Source: Clusia tigrina (Eukaryota > Arthropoda > Insecta > Diptera > Clusiidae). From it: DNA of 64,000 bases. Numbering within the stretch: position 1 is the stretch's first letter; each line of letters opens with the position of its first letter. The stretch lies in contig OV050033.1 of assembly GCA_920105625.2 (NCBI GenBank), forward strand, positions 7,978,001 to 8,042,000. Direction: 5' to 3'. The notes below the pieces were generated by a model. That model was not told the DNA's origin. It saw nothing but the letters and a program-made list of their open reading frames with translations, and did no database searches. This document shows, piece by piece, positions 21,601-36,900 of the stretch. The translations under genes were made by a program, and so were the position numbers.

Positions 21601-24600
21601 ACGCCCAAAATATAATATGGAAAGCTTCATGCTTATAAAATACCGTTAAGTGACCACTTACCTATAAAGTCCAGCTCGTCCTTCTTCCTTCCAAACCGTG
21701 TTCAACGTTTGCCAAAATCTATTATATTTATTACCCTCCTCGCGCAGTCGCGTTCGCGCCACTTCGTGCGGATACGCTATACAGGAGGCAACAGTCTTTG
21801 AAACGGCACCAGCCATCATGAATTCGAGGAAATCTCGAGAAGTTTTCCTATCGTTTTTACGCTGATTGTGCAATTCAATCTGGAAGGGGGGGGATTTTAT
21901 TAAATAAATTACTGATGAGAACAAACGATTCCAAAGTTTTTTTTTTTTGTTGGACTCACCAATTTCGATTTGATAAACTCGTAGATAACAAAGTGCACCA
22001 TCGTCTCGCAGATGCCAAAGTAGCTGGCGGTTATGCCCTTGTAGAAAGCAGCAACGCCGCCTTGTGAGTAGACACGTTCGATGCACTGTCGCACGGTCAT
22101 TTGAACTTTGGAATTGTAGTCTAATTGTAAACGTGTTTTCACAAACCAAATCGGATTTGTTAGCGACGATGAGACAAAACCGGCGCTAGCAGCGCTTATT
22201 ATGTGCACCTGCGGTGAATCGGGTTGAATGAAACTGCAAAGAGCAGAGGCGCGAATTGAAAATACATAGTTTAAACGTGTTATGAACCTGGTATGGAATG
22301 ATCAATGGTGGTGGTGGTGGTACTCAGTGGAGACGTCCATGGCACATTAAGAAGGTAGCAAATTCCCAGCCGCAAACTATTTTAGCGAAGATTTCTTCCA
22401 TTATTAAAAAAATATAGATCAGGTTAGAAGGGTCGTCAGCGGTAAGTTAAAATTCCTTGCCTCTGGTAGAACAATTGCTTTTCATGTTCAATTTTATATG
22501 TATGTTATATGATTTTATATATATATATGATGATACCACTTCACTATCCGTTCTTTCCTTAGTAAATGAGTGGTTACGTACCCAAATGTGTATCACAAGG
22601 AGTCTATGTATAGCCCAAGTGTGTCTTCCGGCCGAGTGTTCATGCGCCTGACAGCCATTTAAACCTACTTGGCATACCCAAATATGAACCGATTTCCCTG
22701 ACTACTCCTACCGTAAAAATTACAGTTAAGCTAATACATTAGATCCAATTCCTATGACCCTATTTGATATGCTTATCGAGAATTAAGGACGATAGAGCTC
22801 ACCTTCGAATATATAAATCACTAATTGTGGGGATCACTAACATTTATTTCTTGATCTATTTATATTATAGTATCAGATTCAGTCAAACTTAACAAGAATT
22901 CACTGTGAACAACCTTTATAAATGTATATTTGAGCGCATTTTTACCTTAGTACCCCAATGCTTCCCTCTTTACAATTGTCTCTTATATACTTAGGATATT
23001 TTTACTATAGTACTAAAATGCTTCCCTCTCTACTTACGTTTTTTTTAAGCTAGTACTCAAAAATGCTTCCCTCTCTAGAATTGTCTCTTATATGTATATA
23101 CTTAGGTTCTTTTCCACCCTAGTACTCAACTGTTTCCCTATCTACAATTGTCTCTTATATATACTTAAGACTCGATAATAATCAAATGCTTCCCTATCTA
23201 CATTTGCCTTAACATGAATTCCACTGTGTTGTTGGCAAGTTTTTGACAGGTGTGGCATCATTATCTCTGGGTCGCATTCACCATATTTCTTAAGGATTTG
23301 GTCCTCTCGGCTTGCTTCAATCATATATGTAAACTTCCCTCAATCTTTATTCTAATCTAATTATCCAATCAATCCAAATCAAAATCGAGAAGAAAACTTT
23401 TTTCTATATTATTTTAAAGATTATCGACCAAAAAGAATACGATCGAGAGTAAAACCAGAACGGAATTACTTTCCCTGATGAGGCAACTACCCCCCGCAAA
23501 TTTTTTAATTTAATTTTCCAATACTTCCGCCATGGAGTAATATTGATTATCCTTCGTTTCAGTCCATTTCCGACAATGGGTTATCCTTCGTTTCAGTCCA
23601 TTTCCGACAATGGGTTATCCTTCGTTTCAGTCCATTTCCGACAATGGGTTATACTACGTTTCAGTCCATTTCCAACTAGCTAGTTAGATAGATAGATACA
23701 TTTATTTAAGCATGTTATACACCGCGACCTGAAAGATCTATTGTGATGCCCCTATTTATTTGAAAGATGAGGATAGTCTCATCTATAGATCTTCTGTCAG
23801 GTTAATTTCCAACAGGAATTAATATATTTTGGAGGAATCAATCAATTTGAGGGATCTTGCTCATATCTAAGATATATCCTCTAAAACACCTGAGTCTTTT
23901 GAGTGCCAACTAGGTAGTTAAGCCGCTAGGAAATTGAGAGTGCATTCCGGGGAAGCCATTACCTCCTTAGTGTGCGTGCCCTGGAAGCCGAGTATGGGTA
24001 CTGTGTGTATGCATGGGTGTGCTTGACTTACCCTAGGCTATTTAAAGAAAGCTTTGTCTGTGAGTAGGTGCAAAAGTATATCGCTCGTGAGGGCGCCACA
24101 CCGACCAGGTTTGGTCCCAGACCCTTGAAGAGAGCTCGCGGGCCTTCGTTTTGTACTATGTGCCTAAATGGCAGAGAAATTAATTGATATATTTCGTATT
24201 GCAAAGTGAAACTGGCTTCTTACTCACCTCAAACATTGTACTATGCTCATGGATTTTGTGGTTGAGGACGAGATGCCACAATGGGAAATGGCCATTATCT
24301 GGCGCAATAGTCAAGAAATATAATCAAAATTATTCTTTTTTTTTATAAATATATTAATCAAACTTATTAGTGTAAAATAAAAAAATTGTGTAAAAAGAAA
24401 AAAGAAAGAAAAATTAAATAAAATGAGGAGAAATCAAAAAACAAAAAAGAAGAAAATTGGTACTACCCTACGCACACCCCCAATCACCTGTGGCAGCGAC
24501 CTGTTACGCAATATCGTGGTGCTTAGCTTCCGCCGTTGTTCAGGTCTCAGCAGTTCGGCGGAGTTGTTCGTGGACCCGGGCGGTTGGTCAACTATGCGGG

Positions 24601-27600
24601 GCGGCATGAGAAATGCTGTTGAACTTTGTAAGCGGGTTTTGACTACCTCCAAAGGACATGTTACAACAGCACCAGCTGTGCCAGCAGTTCTGCAATTAAA
24701 ACATAGAAAAGGTCATGAATAAGATCAAATACGAAAGTGTGGAATGAGATCGAAACGGTCATGAATAAGATCAAATATGAAATAACAAATAATAATAAAC
24801 TGCCTTGAAATATCACTGCTTTAAATTATATAAGAAAATAGCACAAAATTGTTTCACACTCGTTCTACATTTCGCATTCAAGTGCGACCCTCAAATTGTT
24901 GCCGGGAGGAACACATTTTAAACTGTTGATACAAGAATAGCACAATTGATGATTTTGCATTTAGTTCTTGAAACGCTTACATCGGCGTTTTACTCAATTG
25001 TCGGTTGAATACGAAGTACAGAAATAGTATCGCGTCATGAAGAAAAGATGAGCGTGCGTTTTCGAGCAATCAGGAAATTGATGAAAGAAAGCAGCAAAGC
25101 AATTTAAATTCTTCGGCACTGACCAAACAACAACCAAATCAACAACAACAACAACAACCAGAACCAGAACGGTGATGCACAATTTGCATGAACATTGGAA
25201 GAACAGCACCGCCGACTGACGTTATTGCATATAATTTGAACAAATTGCTCAAATGCACTCAATCATCAAATGCAAAATCAAAATTCAATATTCTGAATTG
25301 TAATAAAATACACAAAATCGATTCAAATTAATTGCAGTGAACATGCACAGCGAATGTTTTTTAATAGGTTCACGTTTAAGTGCTCATGTCACTGAAGTCT
25401 TTAAGTCCAATTGAAAGTGCCACGACATTGGTTTACAATATTCATGATTCCCATGGGTGGCACTTAGGCAACGGGCGGAATAAGTCCGCCAATAATAACA
25501 AGAATAAGTCCCACAATAAATAGTGAGGAACAAGTAAAGGCCATCCCTCCCTCTCTTATAATCATCTCTAGGTATCCAACTGAAAATTACCGTAGATATG
25601 CTCCTAATGATGATATATGAATAAAATTTGGTACTAATGTACATACATCGCCGTGGTTAACTCGCACCCACATGAAAGGGTAAAGAGTATCTCGCAGTCG
25701 GTCTAACATTCTTTACTTGCTTTGCTAATAGAACTCTCCATCTGGGATTCCTTTTCTAAAGAAAGAAATAGTAATGATTTCATATAATATACTATAATAA
25801 TAAATTTCATATCAACCTGAACTGGGAATTGAAACAGGAACCATCTGTAAATGGAGATAATTGTGGTAGCAGTAACTTTATCTATTTACATTCAAAGAGC
25901 ACTGATATTGAGTTGTCACTCTCTGAGGTTGCCTCACCATGAGAAGTATTTTCTTCATGCGTTACACAATGTTTAAATTATTCAACCACATACTTCTATA
26001 TACATACATATGTATGTATGTATGTATGTACCTTGACTATTACATCAATTATATATGCTTATTAAATAATAACTACTAACAAACTATCAAGATTCAACAA
26101 TTGCATTAGCACGAGTAGATACCCTTTCAGTAATAATGATGATGATGATAATGATGTACGAGTAATGTTAGTTAGTCGCCGCGTAGGCAACAGCGCGAAG
26201 CGACAAGCATGTGCGACAAAAGTTTGATCAATAGATGGAGAGTAAGTGCACCAGGACCGCTCAATGAGAGTATTGATATAAATGCAAGTATGTACATACA
26301 TATGTATGTATATATGTTTGGTATGCTTATACACATGTATGAGTGTATGTGGTCTTGTAAGTAATAAATTTATTTGTAGAGACAAATGAGCTGAAAAGCG
26401 GTTAATCGTCGTGTAAGTCACGATAACAAAACGAACCCAATATGAACAAATGTGCATGCACAAAAACACACAAACACACAGCAAGTAAATACGAGTACAC
26501 ATTTATGTTTAATTGCCGGGTGCATTAATAACAACAAAAACAACACCACGACAGAGCAGAGGAGAGCAGAGGAGAACAGTAAAGCAATTGCTACTTTATT
26601 AATTAAATTGTTGTGCCTGATTTGATTATACTTAATGTTTTTTTTATTCTGCTTTGTTTGGTGCGGCAGAATTTAATCAAATAAAGAAACATGCGCAAAA
26701 ACCAGTTCGCACTGGTTAAGTGACACTCGCTCTTGCTCGCCTGATAACCCCTCTGGCCCAGTCGTCTAAATATACTCGCACACATTTGGACGTTTATTAT
26801 GCATGACTATGCATGCATTGTGAAACTGAGAAGGGCGCTTAACTAACTAACAACAACAACAACAACAATAACGGCAAATACAACGAGAACAAAAACAACA
26901 CCAGCAAAATCAGCACCAACAATAACAACGAAAGCAAAAACAACAGTGACAAGAAAAGCAACAACAACACCAACAAACATCAACAACTGCCCGCAAGCAG
27001 AGGCAAAAACAATTTCATAATTATTGCCAACTGTTTTAAAAACAACAATTCTACGGCAATTTTTTGCTAGACTCGCCTATAGTGACCAGACCGAAGCACC
27101 TCTTCGCCCCCATGAAAAATTAGCTTGTTTACGTGTATTTCAGAGTGTGAATTTTTCATATTTAGCCACAGATTGTTTGCCAGAATTTACAACACTTAAG
27201 TATAAACAATTATTTTTAAATATTTTTCATTAATTACAAACACAGTTGTAATTGCTGCGTGCAGTGAGTAAGTCTCTGGGAGGGTGTAAATAATGCATAT
27301 TTAAGAATCACGCGATTTTTAAATTGCATAATTTTCACGAGTAATTCAATAGTTTGCTTAGAAAGAATGAATTATTCCTAAATGAATCTGTTGTCTAATC
27401 TATTTGGTTTCGTTTATAGATTATATGAGGTTTCCAAGTCAATTTTTGAACTATTACTATACCCAGGTAATGTCATCTGTCGATTATGTGGAGAAAGTGA
27501 CGAAATCTCATTGCACGTGATCACGGACTGCGGACCATTGGCACAAAAGACACAGCTGTTTTGGAGAATATATCTTAGATATGAGCAAGATCCCTCAACT

Positions 27601-27896
27601 TGATGCCTACAAAATTTATGAATTCCTGTCGGAAATTAACAGAAGATCTATAGATGAGTATTCCGGTAGTATATTATTATTGAGTTTAAGTAAAAGTTAA
27701 ACAAATAGTAAAGCGTAAACGAGCCCTGGGTACAAATGAAACTAGGTTTAAGAGTACGCCAGATCAACAGAGAGAGGGAGAAATAGTGAGAGAGTTAGGG
27801 ATAGAACGAAAAACGCTAGTATTCATATAGGAAGAATATTTTTACAACGACTCCGACTACAAACGAAACTAGGTTTAAGTATACTCCAGGTCATGC

Positions 27897-27932
<36 letters not shown>

Positions 27933-30900
27933 CAGGGAGGCAGGGAGGTAGAGGGAGAGAAAGAGAGAGACAGGGAGGGAGGGAGGGAGGTAGAGGGGGA
28001 GAGAGACAGGGGGGAGAGGCAGAGAAAGGACCGGGGAGTGAGGCAGAGAGAGGGAAAGAACTAGGGATAGAACGAAAAAAGTAGATTTCGTATAGGACAG
28101 ATATTTTGATAATAAGTCTGAGTAAAAATGGAACTAGGTTTAAGCATACTCCAGGTCATGAGAGGGATAGAGAGAGAGAGAGAGAGGGAACTAGGGAGAG
28201 AAAAAAGTAGTATCCATATACAAATGAAACTAGGTTCAAGTACACTCCAGGTCAAAAGAGAGAAAACTAGGGACATACCGAAAACGGAAAGTAGTATTCA
28301 TATATGAAGAAGAAGAAGAAAGTAGTATTCAAGCATAGAATCCTTGACTCTTATTCTTGCCACTAGTGATTTAAAAAATATTCTCCATAGATATACTTTG
28401 TTTAATTTCGTTCAGGACCTTCATGTTCACATGCCTGGACTTATACGTCCTTTTAAAAATTGTTTATTGAAATAAGAAGGAAGCATCCTTTGACTATTAT
28501 CCTTAGCGCAACACATTTCATAAATATTCTCCAAAGAAGAGATAATTTGTTTAAATTTTAAGGACCTTTATGCTCACTTGCGTAGGCGGTCGCAGAAAGG
28601 CGCTCTTAGGTTATCACTTGCATAGCTTGGCGTTGGATGAGTCAATATGTCTGCCAACACAACTTTTACTTTTTCGAGTTGTTGTTGTTGTTGTTCTGTG
28701 TGCATTTGAAGAACAGATAATTCAGTCGGCATCAGAAACCTTAATGCAAGCATCGTCGATGAACAGACTAGTAAACAACCCCCAGTATTCTAATTCTAGC
28801 TGACGTATTCTCAGACTTCGTGGGTATTGTGAGCAGATAATTGTTTATGTAAATAGAGCAATTATCGCCAGTCTGCATACTCGCCACGAGTTAACAGAAT
28901 TATTTAGCTACGAATTTATTTTCCTGTTGAAATTATGTGTTAACACCCGCATCGCACGATAACTGGGCTCTGACCGATTTACGAAAAGGTAAGCCCGGTT
29001 GTTGCCCGTCTGCGATCGCTGAGACGCATTCTACAAATTGGGCGGAAATACTCACAAATGATGATGGAATTTTTTGTATAATAACATTTAAAAAAAATCT
29101 TATTTAATATAAAACAAAACAAATATTTATAGAAGCAATTAGGAGAATGCAAAAATATTTCGGCGCTTCGTGAGCTATTTGAGTATTTGCTTAGCGTGCC
29201 TCTCACAACGTATTTGCAAGGCTTGCATTGAATGTTGTTGCGGTTGTTGTTGTTGTGGTTGTTGTGTCAACTTTGCTGTTGATTGGCGAAATAATTTGCA
29301 ACCAGCGACGAGCGTGCACTGGCAGCTGTTTTTAAGCTGATTCGAGCTGATTTGTTGCTCTGCTTTTGTTTACATTTAAAATGAACATTTAGAAATGTGT
29401 TTTCCTCCCAAAAAAGAAACAAATCCAAAAATAAAGAAAGTATTTTTGAAGATTTTTTATTGCGTTGCTGAATGACTCAAAATCCTGGCATATGTGGCAG
29501 ATTGAATTTATCGAACGAGCCAGTTGGCTGCAACGCAAAAAGAGCCTCAATGTGAAAGCCGTTTTAAACATTTTTATGCCAATTTTATGTCTGACCGATA
29601 AACGAGACAATAATTAAGTCAAAAATACAGCCAGACCAACAACCCCATTTCATTATTCCGCCCCACATACGCACCAAACACCCAAGCTACCCCAGCTCAC
29701 CCACTCGCATTTAATCAAACATAATTACCCTCCAGCAAATAAACCCGGCCAGTCAGCTGTTGAGCGCATGGGTCTCGACCGCATGGGTCTAGACCGCACG
29801 TAAGCAGGCGGTAATCTTTCGACTCATAGGAATCCAAACACGAGCAGCGCCGCCAGTGCCGAAAATTTGACCTTCTCCTCATGTAGTGGAATAATAATTT
29901 TGCATAGTTACTTATTCAGTACGAAGCCAAATGTTTTCTTTCTTTCGCATAGTTGTGCCGAAAACATCGGAATATATGGCTATATATATGTGGGTGTGTG
30001 TGTGTATTTATTTGCTCTATTCAAACAAATAATTAACGAAACTGAAAAAAATCAAGAAACTAGGCTAAAATCTAATCTCAGGGTCGTGGATTTTTTCTGT
30101 TTGCCGCATTTGAAATTTTTTGATAATATATGTAAATACATATTATATGAGTATATAGATAAACTACGATATCACGGAGAGCTTTGGATTGTGGGCGAAT
30201 TTTTGACTAGAAAGATTGATTTTGTTCAAGCTTAGATTTAGCGCAGAATCAAGAGGTAAGTATCAACCCTGAATAGTCGTATAACTCCTTTTAGAATACC
30301 TAATATACCCAATCCAGTGATTTGCACTATGGAATAATGAACTCATTTTCGTAACAAGTATTAGTGCCAAGGTATGATTAGATTCCCAGTGAGTAGATTA
30401 CTTAACGAACCCAATCCAGTGATTTGAACTATCCAGAGAACGAACTAATTTTCATAACAAACGTAATTAATTATTACTTCCAAGGCTTGATTCGATTCCC
30501 AGTGAGTAGACTACTTAACAGATCCAATACAGTGATTTGAACTATCCAGAGAAAGACCTAATTTTCGTAGCAATCGTAACTAATTATTACTTTCAAACTT
30601 CATTAGATTCCCAGTGATTAGTTTACTTAATAGACTCAATCCAGTGATTGAGAATGAACTTATTTTCGTAACAAACGTAATTAATTATTACTCCCAAGGC
30701 TTGATTTGATTCCCAACGAGTAGATTACCCAATAGACCCAATCCAGTGATTTGAACTATCTAAGAATGAAGTAATTTTCGTAGAAAACATAATTAATTAC
30801 TCCCAACGCTTGATTCAAATCACAGTGAATAGATTCTATTAAGTATAATAGACCAAATCCAGTGATTTGAACTATGTAAGAATAAACTAATTTTCGTAGA

Positions 30901-33900
30901 AAACATAATTAATTACTCCCACGGCTTGATTCGATTCCCAGTGAGTAGACTACTTTACAGGTCCAATCCAGTGATTTGAACTATCCAGAGAATGAACTAA
31001 TTTTCGTACCAAACATAATTAAATATTACTCCCAAGGCTAGAATAGATTCCCAGTGTGTAGATTATTTAATAACACAATTCAGTGATTTGACCTATCTAA
31101 GGTGTAGATTATTTAATAACACAATTCAGTGATTTGACCTATCTAAGAATGAACTAATTTTCGTAGCAAACATAATTAATTATTACTCCCAAGGCTTGAT
31201 TTGATTCCCAGTGAGTAAATTACTTAATAGACCCAATCCAGTGATTTGAACTATCTAAGAATGAACTAATTTTCGTAGAAAATATAATTAATTATTACTC
31301 CCAAGGCTAGAATCGATTCCCAGTGCGTACATTACTTAACAACACAATTCAGTGATTTGAACTCTCTAGAGAATGAACTAATTTTCGTACCAAACATAAT
31401 TAATTATTACTCCCAAGGCTAGAATCGATTCCCAGTGTGTAGGATTATTTAATAACACAATTCAGTGATTTGAACTATCTAAAAATGAACTAATTTTCGT
31501 AGCAAACATAATTAAATATTACTGCCAAAGTTGGACGCTAAGACCTTTGCCTCGAAGAGAATAATTACAAGAATAAGCACACTGGGAGTAATTTCACCTC
31601 GCCATACCCTCTCAAAGGCAAGTCTATCATGCTACTACTACACCACGGAGTCCGTCTTGATTATTCCACTTTGAATAGTTCCCAAGATAGGAGTGATTTA
31701 GACATAATTTTCCTATCCCGTATAATTTTTGCCTCCGTTGTACTTCGTATGGGTCCCAGATAGGAGTGATCCAGATGTTCTTTTCCTTTCCAGCATATTT
31801 TCCCCTTTGTCGGCGTCTCCCAACTAAAATATAACGTTGCAATATTTACCCAAAAGTGCCGTATTAAGATCTGTTGTTTCATGGGGCTCTCTAAAACAGC
31901 TGAGACTATTATAAACTTCAACTGTTTGTTTAAGACACAAATTCCTCAACAAGAATTTACTGAATGAAATGGAAGTGAGTATATAATTTATCAGCAAAAG
32001 GGCAACAATCCCCGAGGTGCGGAATACGCGAAAGAATTTAAATAAAACCTTTCAATTACTCACTAACAATTTCAGCATTATAACTGCCAACGTTGTTCCA
32101 TATTAATTAACATCAATTTACTAATTGCTTCAGAAAGCAACTAACAAACGTAGACGTCCGTTCCATCGCGTGTTGCGTAGTAGGATAATAAGCGCAACGG
32201 AGCAATAAGTTCAAGAAATTGTGGAAGGCTAATATTTTATCACAGTACACTAAACTCTCGATGATTTGAATAAAAGGCGATTATACATCTTACTATCCAA
32301 CAGCACTCTATATAATAGCCAGGCGGCGATCGAAGCTGTAACTATATGCTGTGTATCATCCGGAGATGTTCTGCAATGGAGGGCAAGGATGGGCAAGGTC
32401 ACCACTTGGAATCTATCTACTGGGTGAAAGTGTACAAGAACATATATATACGTAAACAACAGCGCTGTTCTTATTGATGAAAACGGAATCCAACCACCGA
32501 AAGAGCAAGTAAGCAACGTACTGATGCCTCTGCCAAAGATTAGAAGCCGTGTTGAAGATGGCATGATGAGGAAAACGGAAGCAGGGTGGAGTAGTACCAC
32601 AAGACTCATGTGCGAATTGTACGGTACTCAGCAAATCAATTATATACTGGCCCTTCCGAGAAAGGATGCAGGCATACTGACAGGTCACTATCTAACGGCG
32701 GACGCGCTGACATTGGGACCCACAAATAACCACAATTGCAGGACATGTGTGGGACAGGGCGCAAGGGAAGCTTTGGAACACCTCATAAGATTATGTCGAA
32801 AACACGCCTAACACTCCTAGGGGCCCTCCTGGTTTGAGTCACTAGACGAGGTCTCAGCACTAGGGTTGGTTTCATTTAACCATTATAGAAGAGGTGCCAA
32901 AATAAATTGGTCTATATTTTTCTCCAATTATTAATAATGGGTTTTATAAATACTTTCGACTTCAAACGATTTATATATTGCAAGTTCTGGCTAAACTTGA
33001 ATAGAGTACAAAACAGCTGGCGATACTCTATATTATAAGATACTCTACATTATTGGAATCATCGACATATATTGGAATCATCGACTACCTTTGTCGGCGT
33101 TAAATTCTAAAACAATGGAAGTTCAATTGTTGTAATTCTAACGGGGTTTGAGTTCCGGGAGCGCATTGAGCCACGGCGTGGACACCCGGGCTCTATAATA
33201 TAGAGTCCATATAAACTCTGATCCAAACAAATCATTCTTCAAAGGATTCAATCGATGTTTTTAGATATATATTTCAATCGAAATAACAAAAATGTTCCTC
33301 CAAAAACATATCCAAGGAATGTTGGTGATGACGTTCTCTTCTTGAAGTTGGTATTAAACTCCATTCAAGCAACACAAACAATTCGCGCCTGAGTTGGCGG
33401 AATGGGTACGCATAATCGAGAGTTTCCTGTACCTGATTAATGGCCGTTAGAACGCTAATTGTGACACTTGGTAAACAATTGCATAACTTATCATTAACCA
33501 ATAAATCCTCCGAATGACCATGGCCTATATAGGGTTGCTACGTGTTGGCGAGCACGTTTTCTTGCAGACCTGCATATCTATTTTCTGCTTGGTTGACTGA
33601 AAAATACTTTCAGTTTTATTTTGCGATAAACACAAAAAAACGACTAAAAAAAGCGTATAAGAAATCCACCCCCATGGACGGATTACTCAAAGCGGAAAAA
33701 CCTTTCACTATAAGTGAAATATCCTCCAACAAAGGGGAAACGGTTTCTTTTTTGGCAACGGAAAAGCGCATTGCGGACAGAAATTATGCCATAAAATAAA
33801 AAAGAGAAAAAACAACAACAAAATATATGAAAATGTTTACGTGAGCCGAATAACGTAGCAGGGGTGGGTGTGGGAGGAGGAAGGTGAACACATCTTTGAC

Positions 33901-36900
33901 CCGCATAAATTGTTTATGAATTTATTTAAAATAATTTACGAAGCATTCCAAAGTTAAAAATAGCTCATTTAATATTTAAAATATAATTTGTTTGTTTGCT
34001 TTCGGATGATGTTCAATTTTGCAGCTTTAATCATTGACGATGAGGTTTATGGCTTTTCCTCTCGCCGAGTTGTTGTTGTTGGCGACTCAATTATTTTCAA
34101 TGAACTCTCACAGTCAATGTGCTAAAAAAAGTTTGTATCACCCCGCAAACACAAAAGAAACAACGAAACAACAACAAAGCAGGCGGTAATTGAATAAAAT
34201 GCAGTCAAAGTTTTTGTGTGGTATTAAGGGCTCCACATAAACCCTACACTAATATTTTCACACATACTTAGATAGATTATATATATGAATATCTTCGATC
34301 TACTTCACAGTACAATGGGCACTAGTGCTTGGAGACCTTCTTCTTCGGCGGCTCTCCGGCCCACCTCACTTCTGGATAGATTCTACGCTGCTATGGTTTT
34401 ACTGCTGTGAAATATTTTGTTGGAGGAGAACAATAACTGGGACAATAGATGGATTTATTTAAGGGTGTTATACACCGCGACCTGAAAGATCTATAGTGAT
34501 GTCCCTATTTACATGAAAGATGAGGATAGTCTCATCTATAGATCTTCTGTCAGGTTAATTTCCGACAGGAATTCATATATTTTGTAGGAATCATCAAGTT
34601 GGGGGGATCTTGCTCATATCTAAGATATATTCTCCAAAACACCTGTGTCTTTTGAGCCAAAGGTCCGCAGTCTATGATAATGTTCAATGAGGTTTCGTCA
34701 CTTTCTCCACAGAATCGACAGAACCGGCCTCTCAAGATAGACCCAACTTATTCATATTACAGTTTCCGTTGAAAATGCCTGTGATTCTTAATTTAATCCG
34801 AATTTCCCCCTAGAAGATTAACCAACTAATAAATAAATAAATAAGTAAACCATGGACTGAGTGTAGGGAGAACATTTGCAGTTCTTTGTTTTGGGTGTTG
34901 TTACCAACTATACAAATTATTTTGTTGGCCAAGTAATTTAAAAGAAAATTTTTTGTGCAGTTGCTAAATTCAAAGAAAATATTTAAATAAACATTTAAAT
35001 TTTGAAAAAATAAACAAAATTCGAAATAAATGAAGGCAACAACAAGTTTGTTTACTTCAAGTACAGACGTCCATGCGCGACTACAACCGGCATTATGGCC
35101 AAAAGCACATGTTCCAACTTTGTTTCGAGTAAAAAAAGAATTACTTCAACACAACTGCATTCGTCACTGCACTGCAGCAACCGTGTTGTTGTTTTTATCA
35201 GTGGTTCATACAAGCGAAGAGTAAACAACACACCCACTCTCTCACACACACTCACCGAACGCGAAATGAACACCTATGCAAGGGTGTGTGAGTATGCATA
35301 TTTACATACATGGGTTGTGTTCTCTGCTCGCTCGTTAGCTTAAAATAGCTGCCGGCATTTACCATTTCGTAGTAGTTTTGTCGGCTTAAAAGTTTCTGAT
35401 ATTAGTTTGAATTAGTTAGAATCCGAGTTGAGCGGAGAAGTCCAGGTGTGGCTTACAGTAATATACGTATGTATGTGAGAATATAGGCATATGTATGTAT
35501 GTACATGAATGCATGCATATCTCTTACGTATGTATGTATGTATATTAATATAAAAACAAAAACTTGTCTCAGATTTCTCTCAAGCTGTAGCATTTTTAAA
35601 TATAAATTTATTTGTAAACAAACCAGACCTACACTCAGGCAAGAAGGCACTTACATACTTACATACATACATACTTACATGTATATACATGATATATACT
35701 TACATATATTGATATATCCTTTCATTGATACATCCTTACATAATATTAAAGAAAAATTTCATTATCCATTGAATTCTATTGTGAATAAGAAAGGTTTTGT
35801 AAAACAAGCATTAAACGGTCAATCATTTGACATCAATCATGTAAAGGATTAGTGAAAAATGTGAATACGCTTCACATTAGCACAATTTTCACTAATACAT
35901 CTACATGATTCGTCAAATGATTGACCGTCTAAGGCCTATGCGTCTCAAGAACACATTTTTATCCGTCTAAGCCCCCTTAAAGTCGTGAAATACCATATTT
36001 CGCTATCCCAAAATCGATATCGAGTATGGACTGTAGGTTTAAAATATATTTATGGGAGAGGAGTGAATTAACACGACCACTGTGAATGTTATTAAAAGAG
36101 TACCACAGTAAACATTTGAAATGAGGAAAAGGAAAATCAAAAGAACAATATTCCTACAATTTGATACCATTTTACATTTACCAAGCATTTAGAACAGAAA
36201 AATTACAAGCAAAACATAATATACTTTATGCCGGTTGCAATTCTAAGAAATATAAACAAATAATTAAATATTGTCAAGGGTGAAATAAAAAAATTAACAC
36301 CTAGTTTACATTTTTTGCACATTTATAGAATTCGATACATATATCAAAGATTGTACTATTAAAAAATGCACATACAGATATTCTGCGGCCAGCATTGGAA
36401 TTCACTTACGCTAGGCACTGATAACCAAAGGGGCTGGGCTCATGATATTTACTATTTTTTCACATACATATGTATATTACATATTTACATATTTATTGGT
36501 TCAAGAATTTACCAGTAATTGTTGCTGTTTTAAGTATTATTGCTTTTTGTATGCTTGTGTGATTATTATTATTATGTGTATAAATGATGTATATTTATGT
36601 GTGTATAAATGGTTCCAGTTCTATTGCTTTGATGTATAATTATTATCGATAAAAATTGCGTTACTCAAATTTACCCAACCCCGACCGGAGAAACTTGATG
36701 GCTGTCTTTCGCTACTCGTGTGCAATAAACAAGCATATGCATATTTTGCGCAACCGAGAATTTTATTAAATTAAGGACTGGTATCACAAAGACTACATGA
36801 ACTAATAAACAACTAAAGGAGCTCGAAGGGGGAGTATACAAGAGGAATGATTGGAGTAGTCTGGCGGATGGAAAGATAAAGTTTAAAGGGATTTCACACT

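Larger units (their letters stand above)
22234..24031 (-). other. Rim2 intron 4
   Basis: A 1.8-kb intron holding two tandem arrays (22925-23215 and 23540-23675) and a 5'-truncated LINE 3' end (23684-23910), listed separately. Confidence 0.7.

Noticed and set aside
27893..28084. Arg/Glu-rich ORF
   Set aside because: Translation of an expanded (GA)n tract.
30240..31525. CRISPR-like regular repeats
   Set aside because: The repeats have no unique spacers of constant length; the whole 111-bp unit is repeated, and the locus is in a fly intron.
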